Assembly (NCBI GenBank): GCA_963792385.1
Contig: CAWBVZ010000011.1
Span: 248,001 to 312,000 of the forward strand
Source: DASSUW01 sp963792385
GTDB lineage: Bacteria > Actinomycetota > Thermoleophilia > Solirubrobacterales > Solirubrobacteraceae
Direction: 5' to 3'
Length of the DNA: 64,000 bases
Shown here: positions 15,806 to 24,238 of the stretch, one piece after another
Layout of the letters: each line of letters opens with the position of its first letter
Numbering within the stretch: the stretch's first letter is position 1
Notes under the pieces: model-generated
Told to the model about the DNA's origin: nothing
What the model saw: the letters and a program-made list of their open reading frames with translations, nothing else
The model's database searches: none
Made by a program: the position numbers and the translations under genes

Positions 15806-16632
15806 TCAGCCCTTGGTGCGGTACAGCCGCGTCGTCAAGGGCGCGAACACGGCGGTGAGGACGGCGGCGGTCGCCAGCACTATGGCGATGTCGCCGGCCT
15901 CGGCCGTGCCCTCCATCAACCCGCGCGAGGCGGTCGCCAGGATCGAGATCGGGTTGACCTCCACGAAGTCCTCGAGCCCCGCCGGCAGCGTCTCGGGGTC
16001 GACGAACACGTTGGACAGAAACGTGAGCGGGAAGATGATCATGAAGCCCGTGTTCATCACCGCGTTCGGCGATCGCAGGACGAGGCCCATCGTCGTGAAC
16101 ACCCAGGACAGACCGAACGCGAACACGACGACGAGCGCGAGCGCCGCGACCACGCCTACTACCCCGGCCTCCGGGCGGAAGCCCAGTACGAGGCCGAGCA
16201 CGATGATCACGGTTCCAGAGATCACGTAGCGCACGCTGTCGCCGAGCAGCGATCCGACCAGCGGCGCCGGCCTGGCGATCGGCAGCGAGCGGAAGCGGTC
16301 GACCACGCCCTTCGTCAGGTCGGTGTTCAGCGCGACCCCCGAGTAGACCGTCGTGAACAACACCGACATCACGAGGATTCCGGGGAGGATGTAGTCGAGG
16401 TACTCACCCGTGGATCCGGCGATCGCGCCGCCGAACAGGTAGGTGAACATGAGCACGAACATCACCGGCGTGATCGTCACGTCGAGCAGCTGTTCGGGCA
16501 CGTGCTTGACCTTCAGCATCCCGCGCCAGCCGAACGTGAGCGCGGCCGACATGCCGCTCGCACGCGGCGGACGCGGAGTCGAGGCGAGCGCCTTGCGCAG
16601 TGCCGCCCCGTCGGCGATCGGGTCGGTGGCGC

Positions 16633-16636
<4 letters not shown>
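15806..16636 (-). CDS. ABC-2 type transporter permease, DrrB-like
   Basis: A 276-residue permease with six membrane helices of the ABC-2 exporter class (LLDVTITPVMFVLMFTYLFGGAI, YILPGILVMSVLFTTVYSG, YVISGTVIIVLGLVLGF, ALALVVVFAFGLSWVFTTMGLVL, FMIIFPLTFLSNVFV, IAIVLATAAVLTAVFAPL). The LPIARPAPLVGSLLGDSVR loop is typical of DrrB-like drug or lipid exporters. ATG 16636 overlaps the stop of the ATPase gene as ATGA; the longer frame to 16801 is a shadow of that gene. It forms an exporter with the next protein; substrate unknown. Confidence 0.92.
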
Positions 16637-17613
<977 letters not shown>

Positions 17614-17685
17614 CGCGATCCATGCTGGCGCGTCGGCGTCGCGGCTTCCAGGGTGCCATCCGTACTACGCCATAGACCCATTGAC

Positions 17686-18573
17686 CTACGTCCGGAGGCG
17701 CTTCTCGAACCAATGGTTCGCGTAGGGATCGTCGTTGTAGCGAGCGATCTCTACGTAACCGTTGGTGCGATACATCGCCTTCGCCTCGGCGAGTGAGCGG
17801 TTCGTGTAGAGCCGCACCGCGTGATGGCCGAGCGCGGCTGCGCGCTCTTCGAGCGCGTCGAGGATGCGCGCACCGATCCCGAGGCCGCGGTGGGCGCGGT
17901 CGACCCACATCCGCATGATCTCGCCGACGTTCGGGCTCAGCGTCTTCAGCGCGCCGCATCCGGCCGGCTGACCGCTCAGCCGGGCGACGAGGAACGCGCC
18001 CACCGGCGGGACCAGGTCGCTGCCGTCGGCGGGCAGGGTGCGGCCCGGGTCGAACCGCTCCTCGAACCGCTCGCCCAGCTCCGCGAAGTAGTGCGCCAGG
18101 CACCAGCGTGCGTCGGGCGAGGAGGGATCCTCGGCGGCGATCGTGACCATCGAGATCGCGAGCAGATGCCGGACCTCGGCCTGCGCGCGCAGCAGCCGCG
18201 TGCGCTGCTCGGCGGTGAGTGGCGCCAGCGCTGACGCCGCGAGCTCGTCGGAGATGCGGTCGAGCTCGCGCATCTCGGCGCGACCGGCGCTCGTCAGGCA
18301 CAGCCGCGCCGTTCGCCGGTCGGCCGGGTTGGGGCGCTTCTCGACCAGGCCGTCCCGTTCCAGCGAGCGGATCATGCGCGAGAGATAGCCGGAGTCGAGG
18401 CCGAGCCGGGCGCGCACGTCGCGCGGGGTTGCTCCCTCGGTCCCGATCTCGAACAGGACGCGCGACTGGCCGAGCGGGCGGTGACCGAGATAGCGATCGT
18501 TCAGCGCACCGACCTGCCGCGTCACGAGCCGGTTGAAGCTGCGAACGAGGGCGATGTCGTGCTGGTCGACCAT
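17686..18573 (-). CDS. MarR-GNAT fusion: transcriptional regulator with acetyltransferase domain
   Basis: A 295-residue two-domain protein. Residues 1-145 are a MarR winged helix (LGQSRVLFEIGTEGATPRDVRARLGLDSGYLSRMIRSLERDGLVEKRPNPADRR). Residues 155-293 are a GNAT N-acetyltransferase domain with the acetyl-CoA loop in MWVDRAHRGLGIGARILDALEERA and LYTNRSLAEAKAMYRTNGYVEI. The family is known in actinobacteria and rhizobia; substrates are unknown. A perfect 20-bp palindrome (18573-18592) overlaps its ATG and faces the divergent CocE hydrolase gene, so autoregulation and control of that gene are likely. Confidence 0.92.
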   Translation of the reverse strand: MVDQHDIALVRSFNRLVTRQVGALNDRYLGHRPLGQSRVLFEIGTEGATPRDVRARLGLDSGYLSRMIRSLERDGLVEKRPNPADRRTARLCLTSAGRAEMRELDRISDELAASALAPLTAEQRTRLLRAQAEVRHLLAISMVTIAAEDPSSPDARWCLAHYFAELGERFEERFDPGRTLPADGSDLVPPVGAFLVARLSGQPAGCGALKTLSPNVGEIMRMWVDRAHRGLGIGARILDALEERAAALGHHAVRLYTNRSLAEAKAMYRTNGYVEIARYNDDPYANHWFEKRLRT

Positions 18574-18592
18574 CTCTGACCTAGGTCAGAGA
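18573..18592. promoter_or_regulatory. perfect 20-bp palindrome, probable MarR operator
   Basis: TCTCTGACCT followed by its exact complement AGGTCAGAGA. It begins at the first base of the MarR-GNAT start codon and ends 35 nt before the CocE hydrolase ATG. Length, symmetry and position fit a dimeric MarR-type operator controlling both divergent genes. Confidence 0.75.
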
Positions 18593-18627
18593 ATATCCCA
18601 CGACGCTCCGCATGCCAGAGTGACCGC

Positions 18628-20805
18628 ATGAACCGGACTCTCGCGCTGGTCGCGCTGCTCGCATCGCTCGCGTTCGCCTCGATGGCGGCCGCCGCAGCTG
18701 CGGCCGTGCGCGTGCGGGGGAGCGTCGAGCAGGTCCACGTCACGGGCGCCAAGCCGGGGACGCGGCTGACGCTGCACGACCGCCGCGGGCGCGCGGTTGC
18801 CTCCCAGCGCGCCGGCTCGCTCGGCGGCGCCGTGTTCCGCGGCGTGAAGCCCGGCGCCGGGTATCGGATCGGCCGGTCGCGTGCCTTCAAGGTGCTGTCG
18901 GACCGCTCGGCGCCGCCGACCACCAAGCTCTACCGCCAGAAGGTCCAGCGCACGGGCTACGGCTATCTCACGATGCGCGACGGGACGAAGCTTGCAACCG
19001 TCGTGCACCTGCCGGCCGGCGCGGGGCCGTACCCGACGCTGGTCGAGTACTCGGGCTACGGGTACGCCAACCCGGCCGGGGGCCAGAGCTCGATCGCCGC
19101 GATCGCCAACGTGCTCGGCTACGCCGTGGTCGACGTCAACATGCGCGGAACCGGGTGCTCGGGCGGCGCGTTCGACTTCTTCGAGCCGCTCCAGAGCCTC
19201 GACGGCTACGACGTCATCGAGACCGTCGCGCGCCAGTCGTGGGTGGCCCACCACAAGGTCGGGATGGCGGGGATCTCCTACGGCGGCATCAGCCAGCTGT
19301 TCGTCGCGGCGACGCGGCCGCCGAGCCTCGCGGCGATCACGCCGCTGTCGGTGATCGATAGCACCGCGACCACGCTTTACCCCGGCGGGATCCTCAACAC
19401 AGGGTTCGCGCTGTCGTGGGCCAAGGACCGCGTCCACGACGCACGGCCGGCATCGCGCACCGGCGGCCAGCGCTGGGCGCTGGACCGCATCCGCGCCGGC
19501 GACAAGACCTGCAAGGCCAACCAGGCGCTGCATGCCGAGGCGATCGACCTCATCGCCAAGGTCCGCGCCAACCGCTACTACGTCCCGTCGGTCGCCGCCC
19601 CGCTCGCGCCGGTCACGTTCGTGCACAAGATCAAGGTGCCCGTATACCTCGCCTGCCAGTGGACCGACGAGCAGACGGGCGGGCACTGCCCGACGCTCGC
19701 ACAGCGCTTCACCGGCACGCGCCGGAAGTGGTTCACGTTCACCAACGGCACTCACATCGACTCGCTCGACCCGGCGACCTTGACGCGCTGGTTCGACTTC
19801 CTCGAGCTCTACGTCGCGCGGCGCGCACCGAAGCTGTCGCCCGACGTCAAGGCGGCCGCACCGACGATCTTCAACGTCGCGATGGGCGTGCCCGGCGTGA
19901 CGCTGCCGGACGACCCGATCCAGGCGCAGCCGAGCTACAGCGCCGCGCTCGCCGCGTTCGAGCAGTTGCCGCCGGTCCGCATCCTGTTCGACAACGGCGC
20001 GGGCAGCGCCACGCCGGGGGCGCCCGTCCCCGGGTTCGAGCAGTCGTTCGCCCGCTTCCCACTGCCGGGAACGCGCGCCGCGTCGTGGTACCTGGCGCCC
20101 GGCGGGGCGCTGGCCGACGCCGCGCCCACCACGGACGGCGGGGACGGCTTCAGCTGGACCAGGACGGCGCGGCCGCCGACCAACTTCACGGGCAACACGG
20201 CCGGCGGTGCCAACGGCCTGTGGACCGCGACGCCCCCGTACGCGTGGTCGCAGAACCCGGCGGGAACGGCGCTGGCGTATGTGAGCGCGCCGCTGGCGGC
20301 GAACACCGTGGTCGTCGGCGGCGGCGCGCTGGAGGCGTGGATCAAGTCCTCGGCGCCGAGCGTCGACCTCCAGGTCACCGTGTCCGAGGTCCGGCCCGAC
20401 GGGAACGAGACGTTCGTGCAGAGCGGCTGGCTGCGGGCGAGCGCGCGCAAGCTCGACCGCTCGCGGAGCACGCTGCTCGCGCCCGAGCCGAGCCTCCGGC
20501 GGGCCGACGCCGCGCCGCTCCCGAAGGGCCGGTTCGCGAAGGTCACCGTGCCGCTGTACTACCAGGGCCACGCCTACCGGGGCGGGTCGCGGCTCCGCGT
20601 CACGATCGCGGCGCCGGGCGGCGATCAGCCGGTCTGGGCGTTCGGAGAGGCCAGCCCGCGCAAGCAGGCGTCGGTGACGGTTGCGCACTCGCCCTCGATG
20701 CCGTCGCGCCTGCTCCTGCCGGTCGTCGACGGGATCGACGTGCCCACCGGTCTCCCGCCCTGCCCGGGGCTTCGCGGCGAGCCGTGCCGGCCGTACGTCG
20801 GGTGA
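18628..20805 (+). CDS. exported CocE/NonD family hydrolase (X-Pro dipeptidyl-peptidase type)
   Basis: A 725-residue secreted hydrolase. Residues 1-26 are a signal peptide (TLALVALLASLAFASMAAAAAAA); a small beta domain follows; residues about 105-390 form an alpha/beta-hydrolase core with nucleophile Ser in GISYGG, a candidate Asp in CQWTDEQTG and His in TNGTHIDSL; the C-terminal 220 residues are the jelly-roll of the X-Pro dipeptidyl-peptidase family (VDLQVTVSEVRPDGNETFVQSGWLRAS). Family members cleave acyl esters, beta-lactam side chains or X-Pro peptides; the substrate is unknown here. Divergent from the MarR-GNAT regulator, with the shared operator between them. Confidence 0.92.
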   Translation: MNRTLALVALLASLAFASMAAAAAAAVRVRGSVEQVHVTGAKPGTRLTLHDRRGRAVASQRAGSLGGAVFRGVKPGAGYRIGRSRAFKVLSDRSAPPTTKLYRQKVQRTGYGYLTMRDGTKLATVVHLPAGAGPYPTLVEYSGYGYANPAGGQSSIAAIANVLGYAVVDVNMRGTGCSGGAFDFFEPLQSLDGYDVIETVARQSWVAHHKVGMAGISYGGISQLFVAATRPPSLAAITPLSVIDSTATTLYPGGILNTGFALSWAKDRVHDARPASRTGGQRWALDRIRAGDKTCKANQALHAEAIDLIAKVRANRYYVPSVAAPLAPVTFVHKIKVPVYLACQWTDEQTGGHCPTLAQRFTGTRRKWFTFTNGTHIDSLDPATLTRWFDFLELYVARRAPKLSPDVKAAAPTIFNVAMGVPGVTLPDDPIQAQPSYSAALAAFEQLPPVRILFDNGAGSATPGAPVPGFEQSFARFPLPGTRAASWYLAPGGALADAAPTTDGGDGFSWTRTARPPTNFTGNTAGGANGLWTATPPYAWSQNPAGTALAYVSAPLAANTVVVGGGALEAWIKSSAPSVDLQVTVSEVRPDGNETFVQSGWLRASARKLDRSRSTLLAPEPSLRRADAAPLPKGRFAKVTVPLYYQGHAYRGGSRLRVTIAAPGGDQPVWAFGEASPRKQASVTVAHSPSMPSRLLLPVVDGIDVPTGLPPCPGLRGEPCRPYVG

Positions 20806-20829
20806 ACCGGCCCTTCACCGTAGGGTTTA

Positions 20830-20850
20830 CCGCCGTCAAGAGGCGGGTTT
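20830..20850 (+). terminator. possible terminator after the CocE hydrolase
   Basis: Stem CCGCC / GGCGG with a 7-nt loop, followed by GTTT, 24 nt after the stop codon. The stem is short and the T-run brief, so this is a weak call. Confidence 0.35.
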
Positions 20851-20913
20851 CCGCGTGGCGATTGTGGGGGCCGCCGCATGGCTCCGCGAGCGTCGAATCT
20901 CGATGCTTGCAGC

Positions 20914-21063
20914 ATGAGCCTTCCGCCGAACACACAGCAGCGCGATCTGGTCCGCCTCGCCGTCCTCCTGTGCGGCGACCGCCCCGGTGCGAAGCACCGC
21001 GCCCCCGCCAAGGGCACCCACAACTCGAGCAACGTCGACCCGTCGCGCGGCTACGCGCGCTGA
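20914..21063 (+). CDS. hypothetical small protein (49 aa)
   Basis: A short open frame, MSLPPNTQQRDLVRLAVLLCGDR, then an Arg/Lys/Asn-rich tail ending in PSRGYAR. Nearly all its codons end in G or C, as expected of coding sequence here, and it fills the space between the CocE gene and the convergent chemoreceptor gene. No ribosome-binding site is obvious and I recognise no family. An upstream in-frame ATG at 20878 is possible. Confidence 0.4.
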   Translation: MSLPPNTQQRDLVRLAVLLCGDRPGAKHRAPAKGTHNSSNVDPSRGYAR

Positions 21064-21069
21064 TCCGCG

Positions 21070-22890
21070 TCAGCCGCTGAGCGTGAACCGGCCGACGAGC
21101 ATGTTGAGCTGCTCGGCGGTCTGAGCCAGGCTGCGTGCGGAGGCCGCGATCTCCTGTGCGGAGGCGCTGGTCTCCTCGGTCGACGCCGACACCTGTTGCG
21201 CGGAGGCGGAGGACTGCTCGGCGACGGTGGCAACCTCGGTGACATCGGTCTCGGCGCGCTGCGCCTCGTCCGCGATCTCCTGAACCCCGGCGGTGATGTC
21301 GCGCACCTGGGCGGTGACGTCCTCGACGGCGCGGCCGATCTGCTCGAACGCGTCACGGGTGAGCTGCACGCTGGCGACGCCGTCGCCGGTGCGCCTGGCG
21401 CTCTCGGCGACGACCTCGACGACCTTGCCCGTCTCGAACTGGATCTCTGCGATCAGCGCGGAGATCGCGGCGGCTGCCGAACGTGACTCCTCGGCGAGCT
21501 TGCGGACCTCGTCGGCGACGACGGCGAACCCACGGCCCTGCTCTCCGGCGCGCGCGGCCTCGATCGCGGCGTTGAGCGCGAGCAGGTTCGTCTGCTCGGC
21601 GATGCCGGTGATCGTGTCGACGATCCCGCCGATGCGCTGTGAGCGGCCCGAGAGGTCGTTGATCGCGACGCCGACCTGCTGCGAGGAGACCGCGACCTGC
21701 TCGATCGCGTCGCTCGCGTGCCCGGCGGTCAGGACGCCCTCGCGGGCGACCCGCTGCGCGTCCTCGACGGCCTGGGCGGTCGTGGCGGCGGCCTGTGCGC
21801 TCGACGCGGCGGCACGCGCCGCGCCCTGCACCGCGGTGCGGGTCGAGCCGACCAGCTGCACCTGACGCTCGGCGCCGGACGCGACCTCGGTCAGCGCCTC
21901 GGCGATCTCGCCGACTGCGCGGCCGGCTTCCTCGGATGTCGCCGCGATCTGCTCGGATGAGCTGCTCAGCGTCTCGGCCGACAGTGCGACGCTGCCGACC
22001 AGCACGCGCAGGTTCCCGACCATCGTCTCGAACGCGTTGCCGAGCGCATCTTTCGGGCCCTTCGGCTCCAGCTGCCCGGTGAGGTCGCCGCCCGCGATCC
22101 GCTGGGCGGCCGCGGACATGGTCTTCAGATACGCGATCATCGCCTCGAAGGCGGTGGCCATCGCGCCGAGCTCGTCGCGCGAGCGGACCTCGATGCGCTG
22201 CTCGAGGTCGCCCTCGGCGATGCCCTCGGCGGCGTGCAGGACCTGCCGGACGGCGCGCGTGATCGAGCGCACGAGCACGAAGGCGAGTGCTCCGCCAACC
22301 AGCGCGGCGATCAGCGCCACCACGATCATGAGCAGCCGCGAGGAGGATTCCACGGACGCGAAGTGGCTCGTTTGCGCGTTCTGCACGCGCCGGGCCTGCT
22401 GCTGATACTCGCTCAGCGACTCCACCAGGAGGTCGGTGATCTTGTCCTGAGTGCCGGTCACGAGGCGCCTGACGCGGCCGTCGTCGTGCGCACGCACGGC
22501 CGCCATCAGTTGCTCGTCGCCGCGGTCGAATGCCGCCACCGTGTCCTTGATCCGCGCCATCGCGCGACGATCGGAGGCCGTCGTCGATTGCGCGTCCAGC
22601 TTGACGAGCGTGGCCTGGAACACCGAGCGATCGTCCTCGTAGTCGGGGCGGCTCGCTCCGTCGTCCAGCGCGTACTCCGTCTCGGCGAAGTGCATGTCGC
22701 TCGCGGCGGTCTGGGCCGCGTCAGCTGCGAGCTGCTTCGGCACGGTCACATCGACGACGTCGTGATGCACGCGCGACATCGTCGCCATGCCCGAGAGGCC
22801 GGCGCCGACCACGACGAGGAGGAACACGCCGAGCAGCGCGAAGCTCAGCGCGAGCTTGCGACCAACGGTCAGGCGGAAGCGGGAAGGCAT
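21070..22890 (-). CDS. methyl-accepting chemotaxis protein
   Basis: A 606-residue chemoreceptor: membrane helix 1 (LALSFALLGVFLLVVVGAGLSG), an extracytoplasmic four-helix-bundle ligand domain of about 150 residues, membrane helix 2 (LLMIVVALIAALVGGALAFVLV), HAMP segments (RQVLHAAEGIAEGDLEQRIEVRSRDELGAMATAF), and a C-terminal signalling coiled coil with the hairpin-tip sequence EQTNLLALNAAIEAARAGEQGRGFAVVADEVRKLAEESR. It would pass ligand signals to CheA/CheW. ATG 22890 begins the first helix; the frame extends to 22977 without sense. No other chemotaxis gene is in the window. Confidence 0.94.
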   Translation of the reverse strand: MPSRFRLTVGRKLALSFALLGVFLLVVVGAGLSGMATMSRVHHDVVDVTVPKQLAADAAQTAASDMHFAETEYALDDGASRPDYEDDRSVFQATLVKLDAQSTTASDRRAMARIKDTVAAFDRGDEQLMAAVRAHDDGRVRRLVTGTQDKITDLLVESLSEYQQQARRVQNAQTSHFASVESSSRLLMIVVALIAALVGGALAFVLVRSITRAVRQVLHAAEGIAEGDLEQRIEVRSRDELGAMATAFEAMIAYLKTMSAAAQRIAGGDLTGQLEPKGPKDALGNAFETMVGNLRVLVGSVALSAETLSSSSEQIAATSEEAGRAVGEIAEALTEVASGAERQVQLVGSTRTAVQGAARAAASSAQAAATTAQAVEDAQRVAREGVLTAGHASDAIEQVAVSSQQVGVAINDLSGRSQRIGGIVDTITGIAEQTNLLALNAAIEAARAGEQGRGFAVVADEVRKLAEESRSAAAAISALIAEIQFETGKVVEVVAESARRTGDGVASVQLTRDAFEQIGRAVEDVTAQVRDITAGVQEIADEAQRAETDVTEVATVAEQSSASAQQVSASTEETSASAQEIAASARSLAQTAEQLNMLVGRFTLSG

Positions 22891-23042
22891 ATCCCGAGTG
22901 TTCGGCGAATGCCCTGGTGCCTTGAGGTTGCCGAGGGCCGCAGCGGTACCCTGGAGGGGTCGCGCAGTTGCGCGCACCGCCCGTCAGGTCTCTTGTTCTC
23001 CCTGTCGGAGTGTCCGCTCAGGAAGAGCTCGAGGAGGTCCGC

Positions 23043-24005
23043 ATGGCCACGCCCGAGGTCGTTGAGGCGCCCGCGCCCGCACCGGCCGCACCGGGTCCGG
23101 CTGACATTCAGCCGACCGCCCACGAGACGCTCGACCGCACGCTGACGGGGCTTGTCACCGTGCTGCCGATCCTTGCGCTCGGCGTGGCCGCATGGCGCTC
23201 GTGGGAGGGCCTCCTGCACCCGAGCGACGTGATCGTGTTCGTGATCCTCTACGTGCTGACCGGGATCGGCGTCACCGTCGGCTTCCACCGGCTGTTCACG
23301 CATCGCAGCTTCAAGACGGGACCCGTGGTGCGCGGCGCGCTCGGGATCATGGGCTCGGCGTCGATCGAAGGCCCCGTGATCTCGTGGGTCGCCGACCACC
23401 GCAAGCACCACGCGTTCTCGGACAGGCCCGGCGACCCCCACAGCCCGCACGTCGACCACGGCATCGGCCTGCGCGGTTCGTTGCGCGGGCTGATGCACGC
23501 GCACGTGGGCTGGCTGTTCCGTCACGACCAGCGCGGCTCGCGCGAGCGCTACGCGCCTGATCTGCTCGCCGATCCCGTGATGCGCTTCGTCGACCGCTGG
23601 TTCCCGCTCTGGGCGATCGGCGGCCTCGCGGCCGCCTTCGGGCTCGGCTATGCGATCGGCGGGACCCTCGACGCCGCGCTCACCGCGCTGCTGTGGGGCG
23701 GTGGCGTCCGGCTCTTCCTCCTGCACCACGTCACCTACAGCATCAACTCGATCTGCCACGTCTTCGGCCGCCGCCGGTTCGCGACCTCAGACGAGTCGCG
23801 CAACGTCTTCTGGCTGTCGCTGCTGTCGTTCGGCGAGTCCTGGCACAACAATCACCACGCGTTCCCGACGTCGGCCCGACACGGCATGCGCGCGTGGGAG
23901 ATCGACCCGGCCGGCCTCGTGATCGGCGGCCTGGCGGCCACCGGGTTGGCGTGGGACGTGGTCGACATCAGCCGCGAGCGCCAGGCGCGCAAGCTGGAGA
24001 CATGA
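23043..24005 (+). CDS. acyl-CoA/fatty-acid delta-9-type desaturase
   Basis: A 320-residue integral membrane di-iron desaturase. The three histidine boxes are intact: HRLFTH, HRKHH and HNNHH. Hydrophobic pairs flank the boxes (TGLVTVLPILALGVAAW, VIVFVILYVLTGIGVTVGF, IGGLAAAFGLGYAIGG, ALLWGGGVRLFLLHHV). It would introduce a cis double bond into saturated acyl chains, adjusting membrane fluidity. The start is ATG 23043, preceded by a strong GAGGAGG site; the longer frame from 22968 is rejected. The small membrane gene at 24007 follows after 1 nt. Confidence 0.94.
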   Translation: MATPEVVEAPAPAPAAPGPADIQPTAHETLDRTLTGLVTVLPILALGVAAWRSWEGLLHPSDVIVFVILYVLTGIGVTVGFHRLFTHRSFKTGPVVRGALGIMGSASIEGPVISWVADHRKHHAFSDRPGDPHSPHVDHGIGLRGSLRGLMHAHVGWLFRHDQRGSRERYAPDLLADPVMRFVDRWFPLWAIGGLAAAFGLGYAIGGTLDAALTALLWGGGVRLFLLHHVTYSINSICHVFGRRRFATSDESRNVFWLSLLSFGESWHNNHHAFPTSARHGMRAWEIDPAGLVIGGLAATGLAWDVVDISRERQARKLET

Positions 24006-24006
24006 C

Positions 24007-24186
24007 GTGCCGGCCGGGCTGCCATGGCAGTTCGGCTTCCGCGCCATCGCTGTCATAGCGGGGCTCACGCTGCTCCTGCTGGTCGACGTCCACGGCTTCG
24101 CGTTCTACGTCGCGTGGTCGCTGATCGTGCTCGCGCTGGCGACCGAGGCTGCGGCGACGCTCGTGTACTGGCTCCGCGGGCACTAG
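24007..24186 (+). CDS. small two-helix membrane protein (59 aa) downstream of the desaturase
   Basis: A short GTG-initiated frame that begins 1 nt after the desaturase stop. It encodes two hydrophobic segments (FRAIAVIAGLTLLLLVDVHG and AFYVAWSLIVLALATEAAATLVYWL) joined by a short turn, then a basic end. Codons end strongly in G/C. The position implies translational coupling; a structural or regulatory partner of the desaturase is inferred, but I know no named family. Confidence 0.6.
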   Translation: MPAGLPWQFGFRAIAVIAGLTLLLLVDVHGFAFYVAWSLIVLALATEAAATLVYWLRGH

Positions 24187-24224
24187 CACCGCGAGTGTCA
24201 GGTGCGCGTGTCCGCGGCGACCCC

Positions 24225-24230
24225 TACGGT
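24225..24230 (+). promoter_or_regulatory. -10 hexamer TACGGT, leaderless type
   Basis: TACGGT ends 8 nt before the recC ATG at 24239, so the recCBD transcript probably starts at or close to the ATG. Confidence 0.5.
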
Positions 24231-24238
24231 GGCGACGG

